Shown here piece by piece: positions 1-7,698 of a DNA stretch of 47,165 nt. Each line of letters begins with the position of its first letter. The stretch's first letter is position 1. The translations under genes were made by a program, and so were the position numbers. Origin of the DNA: ZC4RG36 sp964652205 (GTDB lineage Bacteria > Chloroflexota > Anaerolineae > Aggregatilineales > Phototrophicaceae); NCBI GenBank assembly GCA_964652205.1, contig CAZZAO010000029.1:1-47165 (forward strand). Reading direction: 5' to 3'. The notes under the pieces are model-generated. The model was given only the letters and a program-made list of their open reading frames with translations. It did no database searches and was not told the DNA's origin.

Positions 1-94
1 ATAGGCAGCACGATCCTTAAATTGACAGCTATGGGCTTGCCTGCATCATCCCCTGTTGAACGGCTCCCGCGCCTTGACGAAAGGACGCTCGATC

Positions 95-700
95 ATGATG
101 GATGTCTCGCTCGACCAGAAACAGCGCGTGAGCTGCGCCGCTCTGTGCCGCATTCGTGACGGACGCGGACGCTATCTGCTCGGCCTGAATGCCGACCGGC
201 GCGCGCAGGGTCTTTCCATCTATATGCCCATCGGCGGAGCGCTGCGCTGGCTCGACCCGACGCCGCTGGCCTCGTTCGTCGCCGTGCCGGAGAACGACGA
301 CACGCATGACCTGCGCCTGTTCATCGACCCGACGCGAATCGAGCGTTTCCGGGCCTGGTTCCTGACGCGCAGTGGGCGCGAAACCAGCCCTTTCCGCGAA
401 TTGCGCGAAGAGTTAGTCGAGGAGTTTGCCGTCCTGCCCGCGCTCAGGCCGGTCGATCTGCGGATGAATTTCGCGGGCATTTATGAGACGGAAGCGGTCA
501 CAGGGCGGGGCGCGTCGGCTGGCGTGCCGACGCGCTATTTCCAAGACATCTTCGACGTGACCTTTACCGTCGAAGCGCACCGTGTCGCGCTCGAAACCCT
601 CGACCCGCAGACGGGGCTGCGCTGGTTCGACGAGGCCGACCTGCGCCGTGGCGCAGCCGCAGACGGCGCGCGCATTGACGGGCGCGCGCTGCTGCCGTAA
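95..700 (+). CDS. NUDIX-like hydrolase (possibly SMODS-associated NUDIX type)
   Basis: A protein of about 201 residues. The segment FRELREELVEEF near the middle resembles the core REUxEE of a Nudix box, which binds metal and cleaves X-linked nucleoside diphosphates, but the upstream GX5E half is not canonical. The preceding pattern (IYMPIGGALRW, then DLRLFID, then FRAWFLTRSGRE) resembles the NUDIX domains found with CD-NTase/SMODS signalling proteins; I infer this from memory of the family, and no cyclase gene lies next to it here. I chose the ATG at 95 because AAGGA lies 9 bases upstream. An in-frame TTG at 56 and the ATG at 98 are alternatives. A terminator hairpin follows about 90 bases after the stop. 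Confidence 0.6.
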   Translation: MMDVSLDQKQRVSCAALCRIRDGRGRYLLGLNADRRAQGLSIYMPIGGALRWLDPTPLASFVAVPENDDTHDLRLFIDPTRIERFRAWFLTRSGRETSPFRELREELVEEFAVLPALRPVDLRMNFAGIYETEAVTGRGASAGVPTRYFQDIFDVTFTVEAHRVALETLDPQTGLRWFDEADLRRGAAADGARIDGRALLP

Positions 701-1347
701 TGCGCTGGCGGATGGGGACAACCTGCCCTGGGTTTCGGTTGACGCCGGGGATATATCCCTAACGCAGTGCCTGCGATAAATTTGGGATAAAGCGGCGCGC
801 ATGGTAAACACGAACGCGCCGCTTTTGCGCCTGACCGTTCATGAAGCGCTTGCGAAATCTCCGCGAAGCGCTTGCGATAAATTTGGGATATAGATCGGGG
901 GCGCAGGAGTCATCCAGAGACTCATACAAACTTTCAGGCGGTCTTATAAGCTTCGATTTTGAGCGCGATACTTTTTGATATCCCAAATTGGGGCCTGGGA
1001 TAAATCGGGTTATCACAACGTTTGGATCAGAGTCGGCGCTCGCTCAAACCATCCTCAATCATCCGACAATGTTACGAAAATGAATCATCAATCCATTGTC
1101 GTGTTTGCGATAAATCTGCGATAACCCGGCGTCCGTTGTGTCGTGATCTGTCACAGCCCAATCCTTATGCGGCTCTGACCGGATGAGGAATGTCGGTTTG
1201 GGATATATTTGGGATACAGGGCGCTCGCCTTTTGCGCCAGCCTCGCCTTGCTCTCTACGGGAGTGGCCTCAAGCGGGTGGGTTGGGGTATTTGGGATAAA
1301 GCGTCGAGCGACTGACTGACTGAGTGAGGGGCGGCGCAGGCGGCTGC
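701..1347. repeat. Intergenic region with many copies of a TTTGGGATA motif
   Basis: This 650-bp gap between convergent genes has no credible coding sequence. It holds repeated copies of GGGATA, often as (GCGATAAA)TTTGGGATA. Copies on the plus strand are at 748-753, 784-789, 885-890, 997-1002, 1200-1205, 1211-1216 and 1293-1298. Reverse copies (TATCCC) are at 754-759 and 979-984, and GCGATAA variants are at 1107-1124. The longer form GCGATAAATTTGGGATA occurs exactly at 773-789 and 874-890. GGGATATATCCC at 748-759 is a perfect palindrome. The function is unknown; protein-binding sites or iteron-like repeats are possible. Confidence 0.65.
788..826 (+). terminator. Rho-independent terminator candidate
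   Basis: Arms AAGCGGCGCG (790-799) and CGCGCCGCTT (815-824) form a 10-bp stem followed by a short T run. It lies downstream of the NUDIX-like gene and inside the TTTGGGATA motif region. Confidence 0.55.
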
Positions 1348-2340
1348 TTACGCCGCCTCGCGCTCCAGCACCGGCAGCAGGATCGCCTCGACGTCGGCCA
1401 GCGTTTCGGCGCGCACGAGCGCGTCACGCATGGCTGCCGCGCCGGGGATGCCGAGCGCATACTTGACGATCTGCCCGCGCAGCTCGCGGATGGCGATCTG
1501 TTCCTCAAACAGCGTCGTCTCGACCGTCAAGCGCGCATGGCGCAGCGCGGCGGCGGCGCGTTCCGCTGGCGTCGGGTCGGGCAGCGTCTCGCCGGTGCGC
1601 AGGGCGTGGGCGATATGCTGGAAAATCCACGGGCGACCGAGCGCGCCGCGACCGAGCATCACGCCGTCGCAGCCCGTCTGCTCGAACATCCGCCGCGCGT
1701 CGTCGGCGTCAAGCACGTCGCCGTTGCCGATGACCGGGATTTTGACTGTTTCCTTGACCTGACGGATGATGTCCCAGTTAGCCGTGCCGGTGAAGCCCTG
1801 CGAGGCGTAGCGCGCGTGGACAGCAATCGCCTGCACGCCTGCCTGCTCGGCGGCGCGCGCGAACTCGATGGCGGTCACATGCTCCGGGTCCCAGCCGGTC
1901 CGCACTTTGACCGTCACCGGGACATTGACCGCGCGGACGATCTGCTCGACGACGCGGGTAGCCGTACAGACGTCCCTGAGCATGGCCGCGCCCGCGCCGC
2001 CTTTGGCGATCTTGGGAACCCAGCAGCCCATATTGATGTCGATGATCTGCGCGCCTTGATCGACGACCACGCGCGCCGCCTCGGCCATAATGTCGGCATC
2101 GGAGCCGAACAACTGTACCGCGAACGGCGTCTCGTCCGGTGACCAGTCGAACATTTTCCAGGTCTTGCTGTTCTTATAATGAATGGCGTGGGTGCTAATC
2201 AGCTCGGTGCAGACGAGGCCGCAGTCGCCCATTTCGCGGCACAGACGGCGAAAGGCGGCGTTGGTCTGCCCGGCCATCGGCGCGAGCAGCAGCGGCGTCT
2301 CGACCACCTGACTGCCGATGCGAATCGATTTCAAATTCAT
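1348..2340 (-). CDS. dusB: tRNA-dihydrouridine synthase, DusB-like
   Basis: 330 residues, the usual length for a Dus enzyme, which reduces uridines in the tRNA D-loop using FMN and NADPH. The TIM-barrel signature is clear: LAPMAGQTNAAFRRLC near residue 20 (FMN-binding first strand), DINMGC around residue 98 carrying the expected catalytic cysteine, VKVRTGW around 145, HARYASQGFTG around 175 (equivalent of the usual HxRxxxxxYxG), IPVIGNGDV around 200 and GVMLGRGALGRPWIF around 225. The usual NxGCP is NMGCW here, so the proline after the catalytic Cys is replaced. The gene stands alone, convergent with the NUDIX-like gene. The subfamily (DusB rather than DusA/C) is my best judgement. Confidence 0.9.
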   Translation of the reverse strand: MNLKSIRIGSQVVETPLLLAPMAGQTNAAFRRLCREMGDCGLVCTELISTHAIHYKNSKTWKMFDWSPDETPFAVQLFGSDADIMAEAARVVVDQGAQIIDINMGCWVPKIAKGGAGAAMLRDVCTATRVVEQIVRAVNVPVTVKVRTGWDPEHVTAIEFARAAEQAGVQAIAVHARYASQGFTGTANWDIIRQVKETVKIPVIGNGDVLDADDARRMFEQTGCDGVMLGRGALGRPWIFQHIAHALRTGETLPDPTPAERAAAALRHARLTVETTLFEEQIAIRELRGQIVKYALGIPGAAAMRDALVRAETLADVEAILLPVLEREAA

Positions 2341-2419
2341 GCCTGCGAACGCTCCGTCACTCTAACTGACGAGGGTCAATCATTCCATCAGCAGCGGCGT
2401 GATGCAAGAGGGAAAAGGA

Positions 2420-2524
2420 AAGGACTGAGGACTGAGGACTGAGGGTCGAGGACTGAGTCAAAAAACAGAAGGTTGCAATTCCTCGATCTTTTACTCAGTC
2501 CTCAGTCCTCAATCACTCAGTCCT
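2420..2524. repeat. Inverted array of GGACTGA heptads
   Basis: Four close copies of (G)GACTGAG lie at about 2424-2457, and matching reverse copies (CTCAGTCCT) at about 2490-2524. The two sides can form an imperfect long stem with a loop of about 35 bases that contains AAAAAACAG. It lies between two leftward genes, just after the ABM gene stop. It may act as a transcript end or be a small mobile or slippage-derived repeat. Confidence 0.6.
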
Positions 2525-2836
2525 TTATTTTTTCCAGTCTCCGTCCAGCGGCAGGAGATTGGTGAAGCGGTTGGACGCGCGCGGCTCGGCCATCATCTCG
2601 GCAGCGCGCTCGCGCCAGCGCAGATAGTGTTCTGTCTCGCGGTGACGGTCGAAGTCAGCCGGCTCGCGGTAGACCTCGTAGAGCGCGAAGTGGGTCGGCG
2701 TTTCGCGGTCTTGCAGGAAGTCGAAGCGAACCACGCCCGGCTCGTGGATACTGTGGCTGGCGTTATCTTTCGTCGCCTCGATGAACGCATCGACTAGCTC
2801 TGGCTTGACCTGAATACTGACCTGAACGATGAACAT
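2525..2836 (-). CDS. ABM-domain (antibiotic biosynthesis monooxygenase / LsrG-like) protein
   Basis: 103 residues starting MFIVQVSIQVKPE. The ferredoxin-like alpha/beta pattern fits the ABM family: an initial beta strand, an acidic helix (AFIEATKDNASHSIHEPGVVRFDFL), FALYEVYREPADFDRH and a final TNLLPL strand. Family members are small cofactor-free oxygenases or isomerases (LsrG, YgiN) that act on quinones or signalling molecules; the substrate here is not readable. The start at 2836 is preceded by AGGAAAGG at a suitable distance, so an upstream in-frame start at 2914 is less likely. Divergent from the alpha/beta hydrolase gene that follows. Confidence 0.8.
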   Translation of the reverse strand: MFIVQVSIQVKPELVDAFIEATKDNASHSIHEPGVVRFDFLQDRETPTHFALYEVYREPADFDRHRETEHYLRWRERAAEMMAEPRASNRFTNLLPLDGDWKK

Positions 2837-2999
2837 GCATGACCCCTTTCCTGGTGGATTAAGAAGTGCGGCGATTGTCGCGCATTTTGCCGCCGGAGTC
2901 ACGGCCCGTTTCACGGTAGATTCTCGGCTTTTTCTCAGCAGACGTTAGGCCAGCGATAACACGATCAGAGCGATATCAGGCCATACCGAAAGGTTCATT

Positions 3000-4010
3000 A
3001 TGTCACGCAGGCAGGGCAATAATCAGACACTTGTTAAAGCGGGCGCGGCAGGCACGCTGACTGCGGCAGCCGCCATCGCAGGCTGGATTGTCTATAGCGC
3101 CATCGGCGTCGATCATCATGTCCCGCTACCCGCCGCTATCGACGCCGATCAGGAGCGCTTCGTCGGCCAGAATACCCGCTTCCTCAACCTTTACCTCGAC
3201 CGTTCCGCGACAGGCCGACCGCTGGTGCTGATTCACAGTATCAACGCGGCAGGCTGCTCGTATGAGATGCGCCCGCTTTTCCAGCGTTATCGCGGCGAGC
3301 GTCCGGTCTATGCCCTCGACCTGCCCGGCTTTGGCGCGTCCGAACGCGCTGACCGCGTTTATACGCCGGATCTGTATACACAGGCCATCGTCGATTTACT
3401 GCGGATCAAGGTTGGGGAACCGGCGGACGTGGTCGCGCTCTCGTTGAGCAGCGAGTTCGCCACTCGCGCCGCGCTTCAGCACCCGGAGCTGTTCCACTCG
3501 CTGACGCTGATTTCTCCGAGCGGTTTCACGGCGCGTCAGGATAAGCGAGCTTCACAGCGGGCCAACGATGGCGGCAGCAGCGACCTTATCTACCGTCTGC
3601 TCTCGTTCCCGCTCTGGGGTAAGGCGTTCTATGATCTGCTGGCGACCCGACCGAGCATCCGCTATTTCCTCAAGATGAGCTTCGTCGGCCCGGTTGATCC
3701 CGGCCTCGAAGCCTACGGTTACGCGACCTCGCACCAGCCGGGCGCGCGCTTCGCTCCGCTGTACTTCGTCAGTGGGGCGCTGTTCACCCGTGACGCCGCC
3801 GAGTCGCTTTACGACCGACTGACCGACATTCCGACGCTGGTGCTATACGACCGTGATGCCTTCGTCCGTTTCGACCTGCTCGGCGAAGTCGTCGCCCGGC
3901 ACGAGAACTGGCACAGCGCGCGGATCGTGCCGACCCTCGGCCTGCCGCAGTTCGAGCAGCTCGACGCGACGGCACAGGCGATAGACGGTTTCTGGGCCAG
4001 CCTGAGCTAA
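3000..4010 (+). CDS. Membrane-anchored alpha/beta hydrolase-fold protein
   Basis: 336 residues. An N-terminal hydrophobic stretch (about residues 15-35, AGTLTAAAAIAGWIVYSAIG) suggests a membrane anchor or uncleaved signal. The fold is recognisable from LVLIHSINAAG (oxyanion-hole region), VYALDLPGFGASER and the nucleophile-elbow segment VVALSLSSEF, where Ser148 sits in an A-L-S-L-S context instead of the usual GxSxG. An acid residue is available in LVLYDRDAFVRF. At the position where family members normally carry the catalytic His, the sequence reads GLPQFEQL, with Gln317. It may therefore be inactive or mechanistically unusual. The pattern resembles plastid/cyanobacterial alpha/beta hydrolases with an SLSSEF elbow. 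RBS-like AAAGG precedes the ATG. Confidence 0.8.
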   Translation: MSRRQGNNQTLVKAGAAGTLTAAAAIAGWIVYSAIGVDHHVPLPAAIDADQERFVGQNTRFLNLYLDRSATGRPLVLIHSINAAGCSYEMRPLFQRYRGERPVYALDLPGFGASERADRVYTPDLYTQAIVDLLRIKVGEPADVVALSLSSEFATRAALQHPELFHSLTLISPSGFTARQDKRASQRANDGGSSDLIYRLLSFPLWGKAFYDLLATRPSIRYFLKMSFVGPVDPGLEAYGYATSHQPGARFAPLYFVSGALFTRDAAESLYDRLTDIPTLVLYDRDAFVRFDLLGEVVARHENWHSARIVPTLGLPQFEQLDATAQAIDGFWASLS

Positions 4011-4015
4011 AACCA

Positions 4016-4050
4016 AAATGGGGCAGGCCGTACTGGCCTGCCCCATTTCT
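4016..4050. terminator. Bidirectional terminator
   Basis: A perfect 14-bp inverted repeat (4016-4029 with 4035-4048, core GGGGCAGGCC) with a 5-base loop. It is flanked by A-rich sequence on one side and T-rich on the other, so it can stop transcription from both converging genes, the hydrolase (+) and the RNA-binding protein (-). Confidence 0.85.
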
Positions 4051-4114
4051 TTCGGGTTAGTGGTTTGAACTGGAACTGTCCTGAGCCTGTCAGACGCGAT
4101 GACTCTGCGTCGCT

Positions 4115-4606
4115 CTAGTAACGGTCGCCACGGCTTCCGCCGCCGCCGTAGCCGCCGCGATCTCCACCGCTGCTGCCACGGCTGCCACCACCGCCGCCAC
4201 GGCTTCCGCCGCCGCCGCCGTAGCCGCCACCCCCACCGTAACCGCCGCCGCCGCCGCCGTAGCCGCCACCCCCACCGTAGCTGCCACCGCCGCCGCCATA
4301 GCCGCCACCGCCACGGCTGCCGCCGCCGTAACCACCGCCACCGCCGCCGCCGCGATCTTCACGCGGACGCGCTTCGTTGACAGTCAGCGGTCGATTGTCC
4401 ATCGAGAAGCCATTGAAACGACGAATGGCTTCCTGCGCTTCTTCGTCCGTCGACATCTCGACGAACCCGAAACCCTTCGAGCGGCCCGTTTCACGATCTG
4501 TGATGATGGTCACTTCCGAGATCTCGCCCGCCTGTTGGAACAGTGTGCGTATCTGGGCCTCTGTGGCGCTGTAGGGCAAATTACCAACGTATAACTTCTT
4601 ACCCAC
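4115..4606 (-). CDS. RRM RNA-binding protein with glycine-rich tail
   Basis: 163 residues beginning VGKKLYVGNLPYS. Residues 1-80 form one RRM: RNP-2 is LYVGNL and RNP-1 is KGFGFVEM. About 75 residues of GGYGGGGG/SRGG repeats follow. This is the architecture of the bacterial cold-inducible glycine-rich RNA-binding proteins (cyanobacterial Rbp type), which bind RNA and act as chaperones at low temperature. I place the start at the GTG at 4606 because AGGAG lies 8 bases upstream and homologues begin at the RRM; the in-frame upstream ATG at 4669 would add an atypical hydrophobic extension. The upstream region to 4827 is AT-rich and probably holds a long leader and promoter. Confidence 0.9.
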   Translation of the reverse strand: MGKKLYVGNLPYSATEAQIRTLFQQAGEISEVTIITDRETGRSKGFGFVEMSTDEEAQEAIRRFNGFSMDNRPLTVNEARPREDRGGGGGGGYGGGSRGGGGYGGGGGSYGGGGGYGGGGGGYGGGGGYGGGGGSRGGGGGSRGSSGGDRGGYGGGGSRGDRY

Positions 4607-4827
4607 TTCATGCTCTCCTGTGCATAAAAAAAACAGACAATTGATAGTCAGTCGCACGCTATGGCGCACAGAGAACCCTGGCCCCCCGATTTAAGGCACA
4701 GGCGCAAGAGCTGCGATCTCGGCCCAGACACGTTCCTTACACTACCATAGTAATCATCCCACAAATTAAAATTGTTGTAAATTACGAGTTTGAAATTTTC
4801 AGGAATTTTTTAGCGAATCTGTGCGAT

Positions 4828-5421
4828 TTACCTCAACGAGGGCTTCTCTGATTGAGTCAGAAACAGCTTTGCGAAGATCAGCGTATCGGAAAGCTGATCG
4901 TTTGTCCCGCGCCGGTCTGCGGGCAGCCGCGCTTCCAGCGTGAAGCCGACGCGCTCGGCGACGGCGGCGCTTCGCCTGTTGAGCGCGTCACAACGGATTT
5001 CGAGCCGCTTCGCGTTCAGCGCATCCCGGCAGAATTCGACCAGACCGGAGACGGCTTCGGTCATATAACCCTGATGGCTCAGACTGGTGCGGAGCCAGTA
5101 ACCAATTTCAAACCGAGGTACATCCCAGTCGATGTGATGCATCCCACAGCTTCCGGCCAACAGGCCGTCGCTCTTGCGGAACAGCAGCCACATGAACTCC
5201 TCACGCAGAATCCGCCGCGCCATCATCCGCCGCGCCAGAATCTCGACTTCTTCGACCGGTTGCACCGGGTTGGCCCACGGCATCCACGGCGCAAGCTCGC
5301 GCTCCGACTCGACAATCGCCGCGTGAAGGGCCGCGCCGTCGCCGGGGCGCGGCCCGCGAATCAGCAGGCGTTCGGTTTCAAAGGCATCCGGGATGTCGAG
5401 CAGAATCGGATTCTTCGGCAT
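4828..5421 (-). CDS. GNAT acetyltransferase, RimJ/RimL type
   Basis: 197 residues. It opens with the characteristic FETERLLIRGPRPGDGAAL, followed by WMPWAN, then FEIGYWLRTSLSHQGYMTEAV, where the SHQGYMTEA segment takes the place of the acetyl-CoA pyrophosphate loop, and LEIRCDALNRRSAAVAERVGF near residues 145-165. RimJ/RimL-type enzymes acetylate N-terminal amines of ribosomal proteins or small molecules; the substrate is not predictable here. Translation begins at the ATG at 5421. The gene lies upstream of the AT-rich leader region of the RRM gene and is divergent from the carboxylesterase. Confidence 0.85.
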   Translation of the reverse strand: MPKNPILLDIPDAFETERLLIRGPRPGDGAALHAAIVESERELAPWMPWANPVQPVEEVEILARRMMARRILREEFMWLLFRKSDGLLAGSCGMHHIDWDVPRFEIGYWLRTSLSHQGYMTEAVSGLVEFCRDALNAKRLEIRCDALNRRSAAVAERVGFTLEARLPADRRGTNDQLSDTLIFAKLFLTQSEKPSLR

Positions 5422-5704
5422 CAGAGGACTCGCAGTACGCAGCTCAGGACTCGATTATAGGGGCCTTGAGGGATTCGATCAAGTCCCTCTGAGCCGCCAT
5501 GACCCACTAAAAGCCAGTCTGGTAAATTGGCGCGACCGTCCGGCGGTTTCCGTTTTTTGCGGTTCCTGCCCTTCCTGTGGCCTGTCTCCCGGATATGGCG
5601 ACGGTCACAGCCGTCGCCTGTCTTTTTCTCGGCTCTCGTTTCTCGGTTCTGTTCTTTGCTCATTACCCGTTACAATGGAGCCAACATTTTGTGAGGCTGC
5701 CCTG

Positions 5705-6391
5705 ATGACCGACCTTCCGGCCCTGCCGCTAACCTATCTCCTGCGTCCGCCCGTCATCCATCCTGACCGGCTGCCGCCGCTGCTTATCATGCTCCACGGC
5801 ATCGGCAGCGATGAGGGCGACCTGTTCGGGCTGGCCTCATCCCTCGACGACCGCCTGATGACCGTCAGCCTGCGCGCGCCACTCACGCTGCCACAGGGCG
5901 GCTACGGCTGGTATCCGCTGCGCTTGACGCCGCAGGGCGCGCGGGCCGATGTTGAAGTCGCGGCCCAGAATCAGACGCTGATTAACGAATTTATCCGCGC
6001 TGCGCCGACCGCGTTCGGCGCTGACCCGGCGCGCGTCACCCTGCTCGGCTTCAGTCAGGGCGCGATCATGAGCCTGAATACGATGCTGACCACGCCAGAA
6101 CTGATCGCGGGCGTCGTCGCCATGAGTGGGCGAATTCTGCCTGCGCTCCAGCCGACCTGGGCCGCGCCAGAGCGGCTGAAGGACTTCCCGGTGATGGTCG
6201 TCCACGGGACGTATGATAACGTGCTGCCGATCACCGAGGGCCGCGCTGTCCGCGACCTGCTGACGACGCTGCCGGTCAAACTGACTTACCGCGAATACCC
6301 GATGGCGCATCAGGTCAGCGAGGCCAGCCTGCGCGACATCGACCAGTGGCTGACGGCGCGGCTCGACGCGACCGCGCCGCCGCTCGACTGA
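5705..6391 (+). CDS. Phospholipase/carboxylesterase family serine hydrolase
   Basis: 228 residues, normal for the YpfH/acyl-protein-thioesterase-like family. Visible elements: LLIMLHGIGSDEGDL (oxyanion region), LRAPLTLPQGGYGWYPL, the nucleophile elbow GFSQGA, the acid in VVHGTYDNVLPI and the histidine in YPMAHQVS. The Ser-Asp-His triad is therefore complete, in contrast to the hydrolase at 3000-4010. Members hydrolyse short-chain esters or lysophospholipids in the cytoplasm. I chose the ATG at 5705 because GTGAGG lies just upstream; in-frame starts at 5393 and 5672 lack an RBS and add sequence unlike the family. Confidence 0.88.
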   Translation: MTDLPALPLTYLLRPPVIHPDRLPPLLIMLHGIGSDEGDLFGLASSLDDRLMTVSLRAPLTLPQGGYGWYPLRLTPQGARADVEVAAQNQTLINEFIRAAPTAFGADPARVTLLGFSQGAIMSLNTMLTTPELIAGVVAMSGRILPALQPTWAAPERLKDFPVMVVHGTYDNVLPITEGRAVRDLLTTLPVKLTYREYPMAHQVSEASLRDIDQWLTARLDATAPPLD

Positions 6392-6473
6392 CGCTTGCCC
6401 GACGAGTCGAGCCATGCGGCGCGGGCGATGCTATGATGAAAGCCGAACGCGGCGACGAAGACTGAGGTGACTT

Positions 6474-7112
6474 ATGCAGATCGATCAGGCGACGATCACC
6501 CATACGCTCCAACTGGGCAGCCAGTATGCCATTCCGGCGGCGGCGACGCTCCGGGCGCTCCATTCCGGTTACAGGGGCAACGTGCCGGAAGGCATCGGCC
6601 AGATTTTCCTCGCCAGTCTGCTGGCTGGCGTCACGGCGGTGGCCGACAACAAGTCGCCTGACGTGCAGACGATGGTCAGGGAAATTGCCGGGAACACGGT
6701 TTTCCTGACCGGCCTGCTGAGTTTCGTCGTCGTCTACCTGCTCGGCACGCGCTTTCGCGTCTGGCTCGATGCCGTCGTCGGCGCGGTGCTGGGCTTCGTC
6801 GGCGCGTGGATCTGGTTCCTCTACCTCGGCCACGCCGACCCGTTCACCGGATCGACGCTGTTTCCAGCGGCGGTGACGAAACTCGGCATCGGCGCGATGC
6901 CGCTGACTGTGACGATCTCGATTGCGCTGGCCGCCGTGGCGGGGGCGGCGATTCTGATCGTGCTGCATAACGCGCTCCGGCACATCCGGCACATCGTCCG
7001 GCTGGCGACCGGCTTTCTGGTCATCGGCGTGCTGCTGATAGTCGCTGCTGGTGGGTTATTCGTGCTTCAGCAGCAGCACCTTATCAACCTGCCGATTCCG
7101 GGGATCAAGTAA
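6474..7112 (+). CDS. Small integral membrane protein of unknown function
   Basis: 212 residues with a soluble N-terminus of about 70 residues. Hydrophobic segments follow at about 76-95 (FLTGLLSFVVVYLLG), 100-122 (WLDAVVGAVLGFVGAWIWFLYL), 140-165 (MPLTVTISIALAAVAGAAILIVL) and 175-198 (ATGFLVIGVLLIVAAGGLFVL), suggesting four membrane spans. The sequence between spans 3 and 4 is basic (HNALRHIRHIVR). I do not recognise the family. TGAGGTGA upstream of the ATG is a reasonable RBS. It follows the carboxylesterase by about 80 bases on the same strand, so co-transcription is possible. Confidence 0.75.
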   Translation: MQIDQATITHTLQLGSQYAIPAAATLRALHSGYRGNVPEGIGQIFLASLLAGVTAVADNKSPDVQTMVREIAGNTVFLTGLLSFVVVYLLGTRFRVWLDAVVGAVLGFVGAWIWFLYLGHADPFTGSTLFPAAVTKLGIGAMPLTVTISIALAAVAGAAILIVLHNALRHIRHIVRLATGFLVIGVLLIVAAGGLFVLQQQHLINLPIPGIK

Positions 7113-7365
7113 CCGCCGCAGTGTTTCGACCAGAAACGAAAGTGACCGACATCTGATGGATGCCAGACCTGCTTTTTTCGACCGGGCGATCTCCATGCTG
7201 CGCCGAGCGACGATGTGAATTTCGAGAGAGATTGACGGATGTTATTGACGCTATTTGACAGTAAGCGTAAGCTTATGGACCTGTCACTGGCTAGCTTGAG
7301 ATGCGCGGCAATACAAGCTCAGGTGGCGCAAACTGATCCGCATTGACACCGTGGGGAAATAGCCA

Positions 7366-7698
7366 GTGGTTACTCTGTTTGAGGCTATTGATCCCAGAGG
7401 ATGGCACGTCGTTTGTACCGAACAGCAGTGGCTTGAACATGTCATCGCTTTCCACGGTGATGATATGGATGGACACGAAAGCGATGTCCAAAGAACGATA
7501 GAGAACCCGGTATATGGGATGATATTTAGCGACAAGGAGCATCAAGATCGCTGTATCTACTATGGTCGTCGGGATGCAAGAAATTATTATAAGGTCGTTG
7601 TCGAATTCGACGATCAAGAAGGATTTCTGATCACTGCCTATGCAGTTCATCAAATGAAGTCCGAGGAGTATCCAGTATGGCCTATCTTGAACCGCTAG
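7366..7698 (+). CDS. BECR/PBECR-type nuclease-like protein, candidate toxin
   Basis: 110 residues with a GTG start (MVTLFEAIDPRGWHVVC). The pattern WLEHVIAFHGDDM, then DVQRTIENPVYGMIFSD, RCIYYGRRD, YYKVVVEFDDQEGFLITAY matches my recollection of small proteins of the barnase/EndoU/colicin/RelE-like (PBECR) nuclease superfamily, which cut RNA. The usual 'H...N...Y' order is present (His near 30, Asn in IENP, YYGR), but the catalytic set is not proven. It overlaps the next gene by 22 bases, a layout typical of toxin-antitoxin pairs. Both genes are clearly more AT-rich than their neighbours, suggesting horizontal acquisition. The gap 7113-7365 holds only a possible TTGACG/TAAGCT promoter. Confidence 0.6.
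   Translation: MVTLFEAIDPRGWHVVCTEQQWLEHVIAFHGDDMDGHESDVQRTIENPVYGMIFSDKEHQDRCIYYGRRDARNYYKVVVEFDDQEGFLITAYAVHQMKSEEYPVWPILNR

Noticed and set aside
2341..2524. Small ORF around the GGACTGA repeats
   Set aside because: Low complexity and no RBS; better explained as an inverted repeat.
4099..4380. Plus-strand His/Arg-rich frame opposite the glycine-rich tail
   Set aside because: It is the antisense of the GGYGGGG repeats of the RNA-binding protein.
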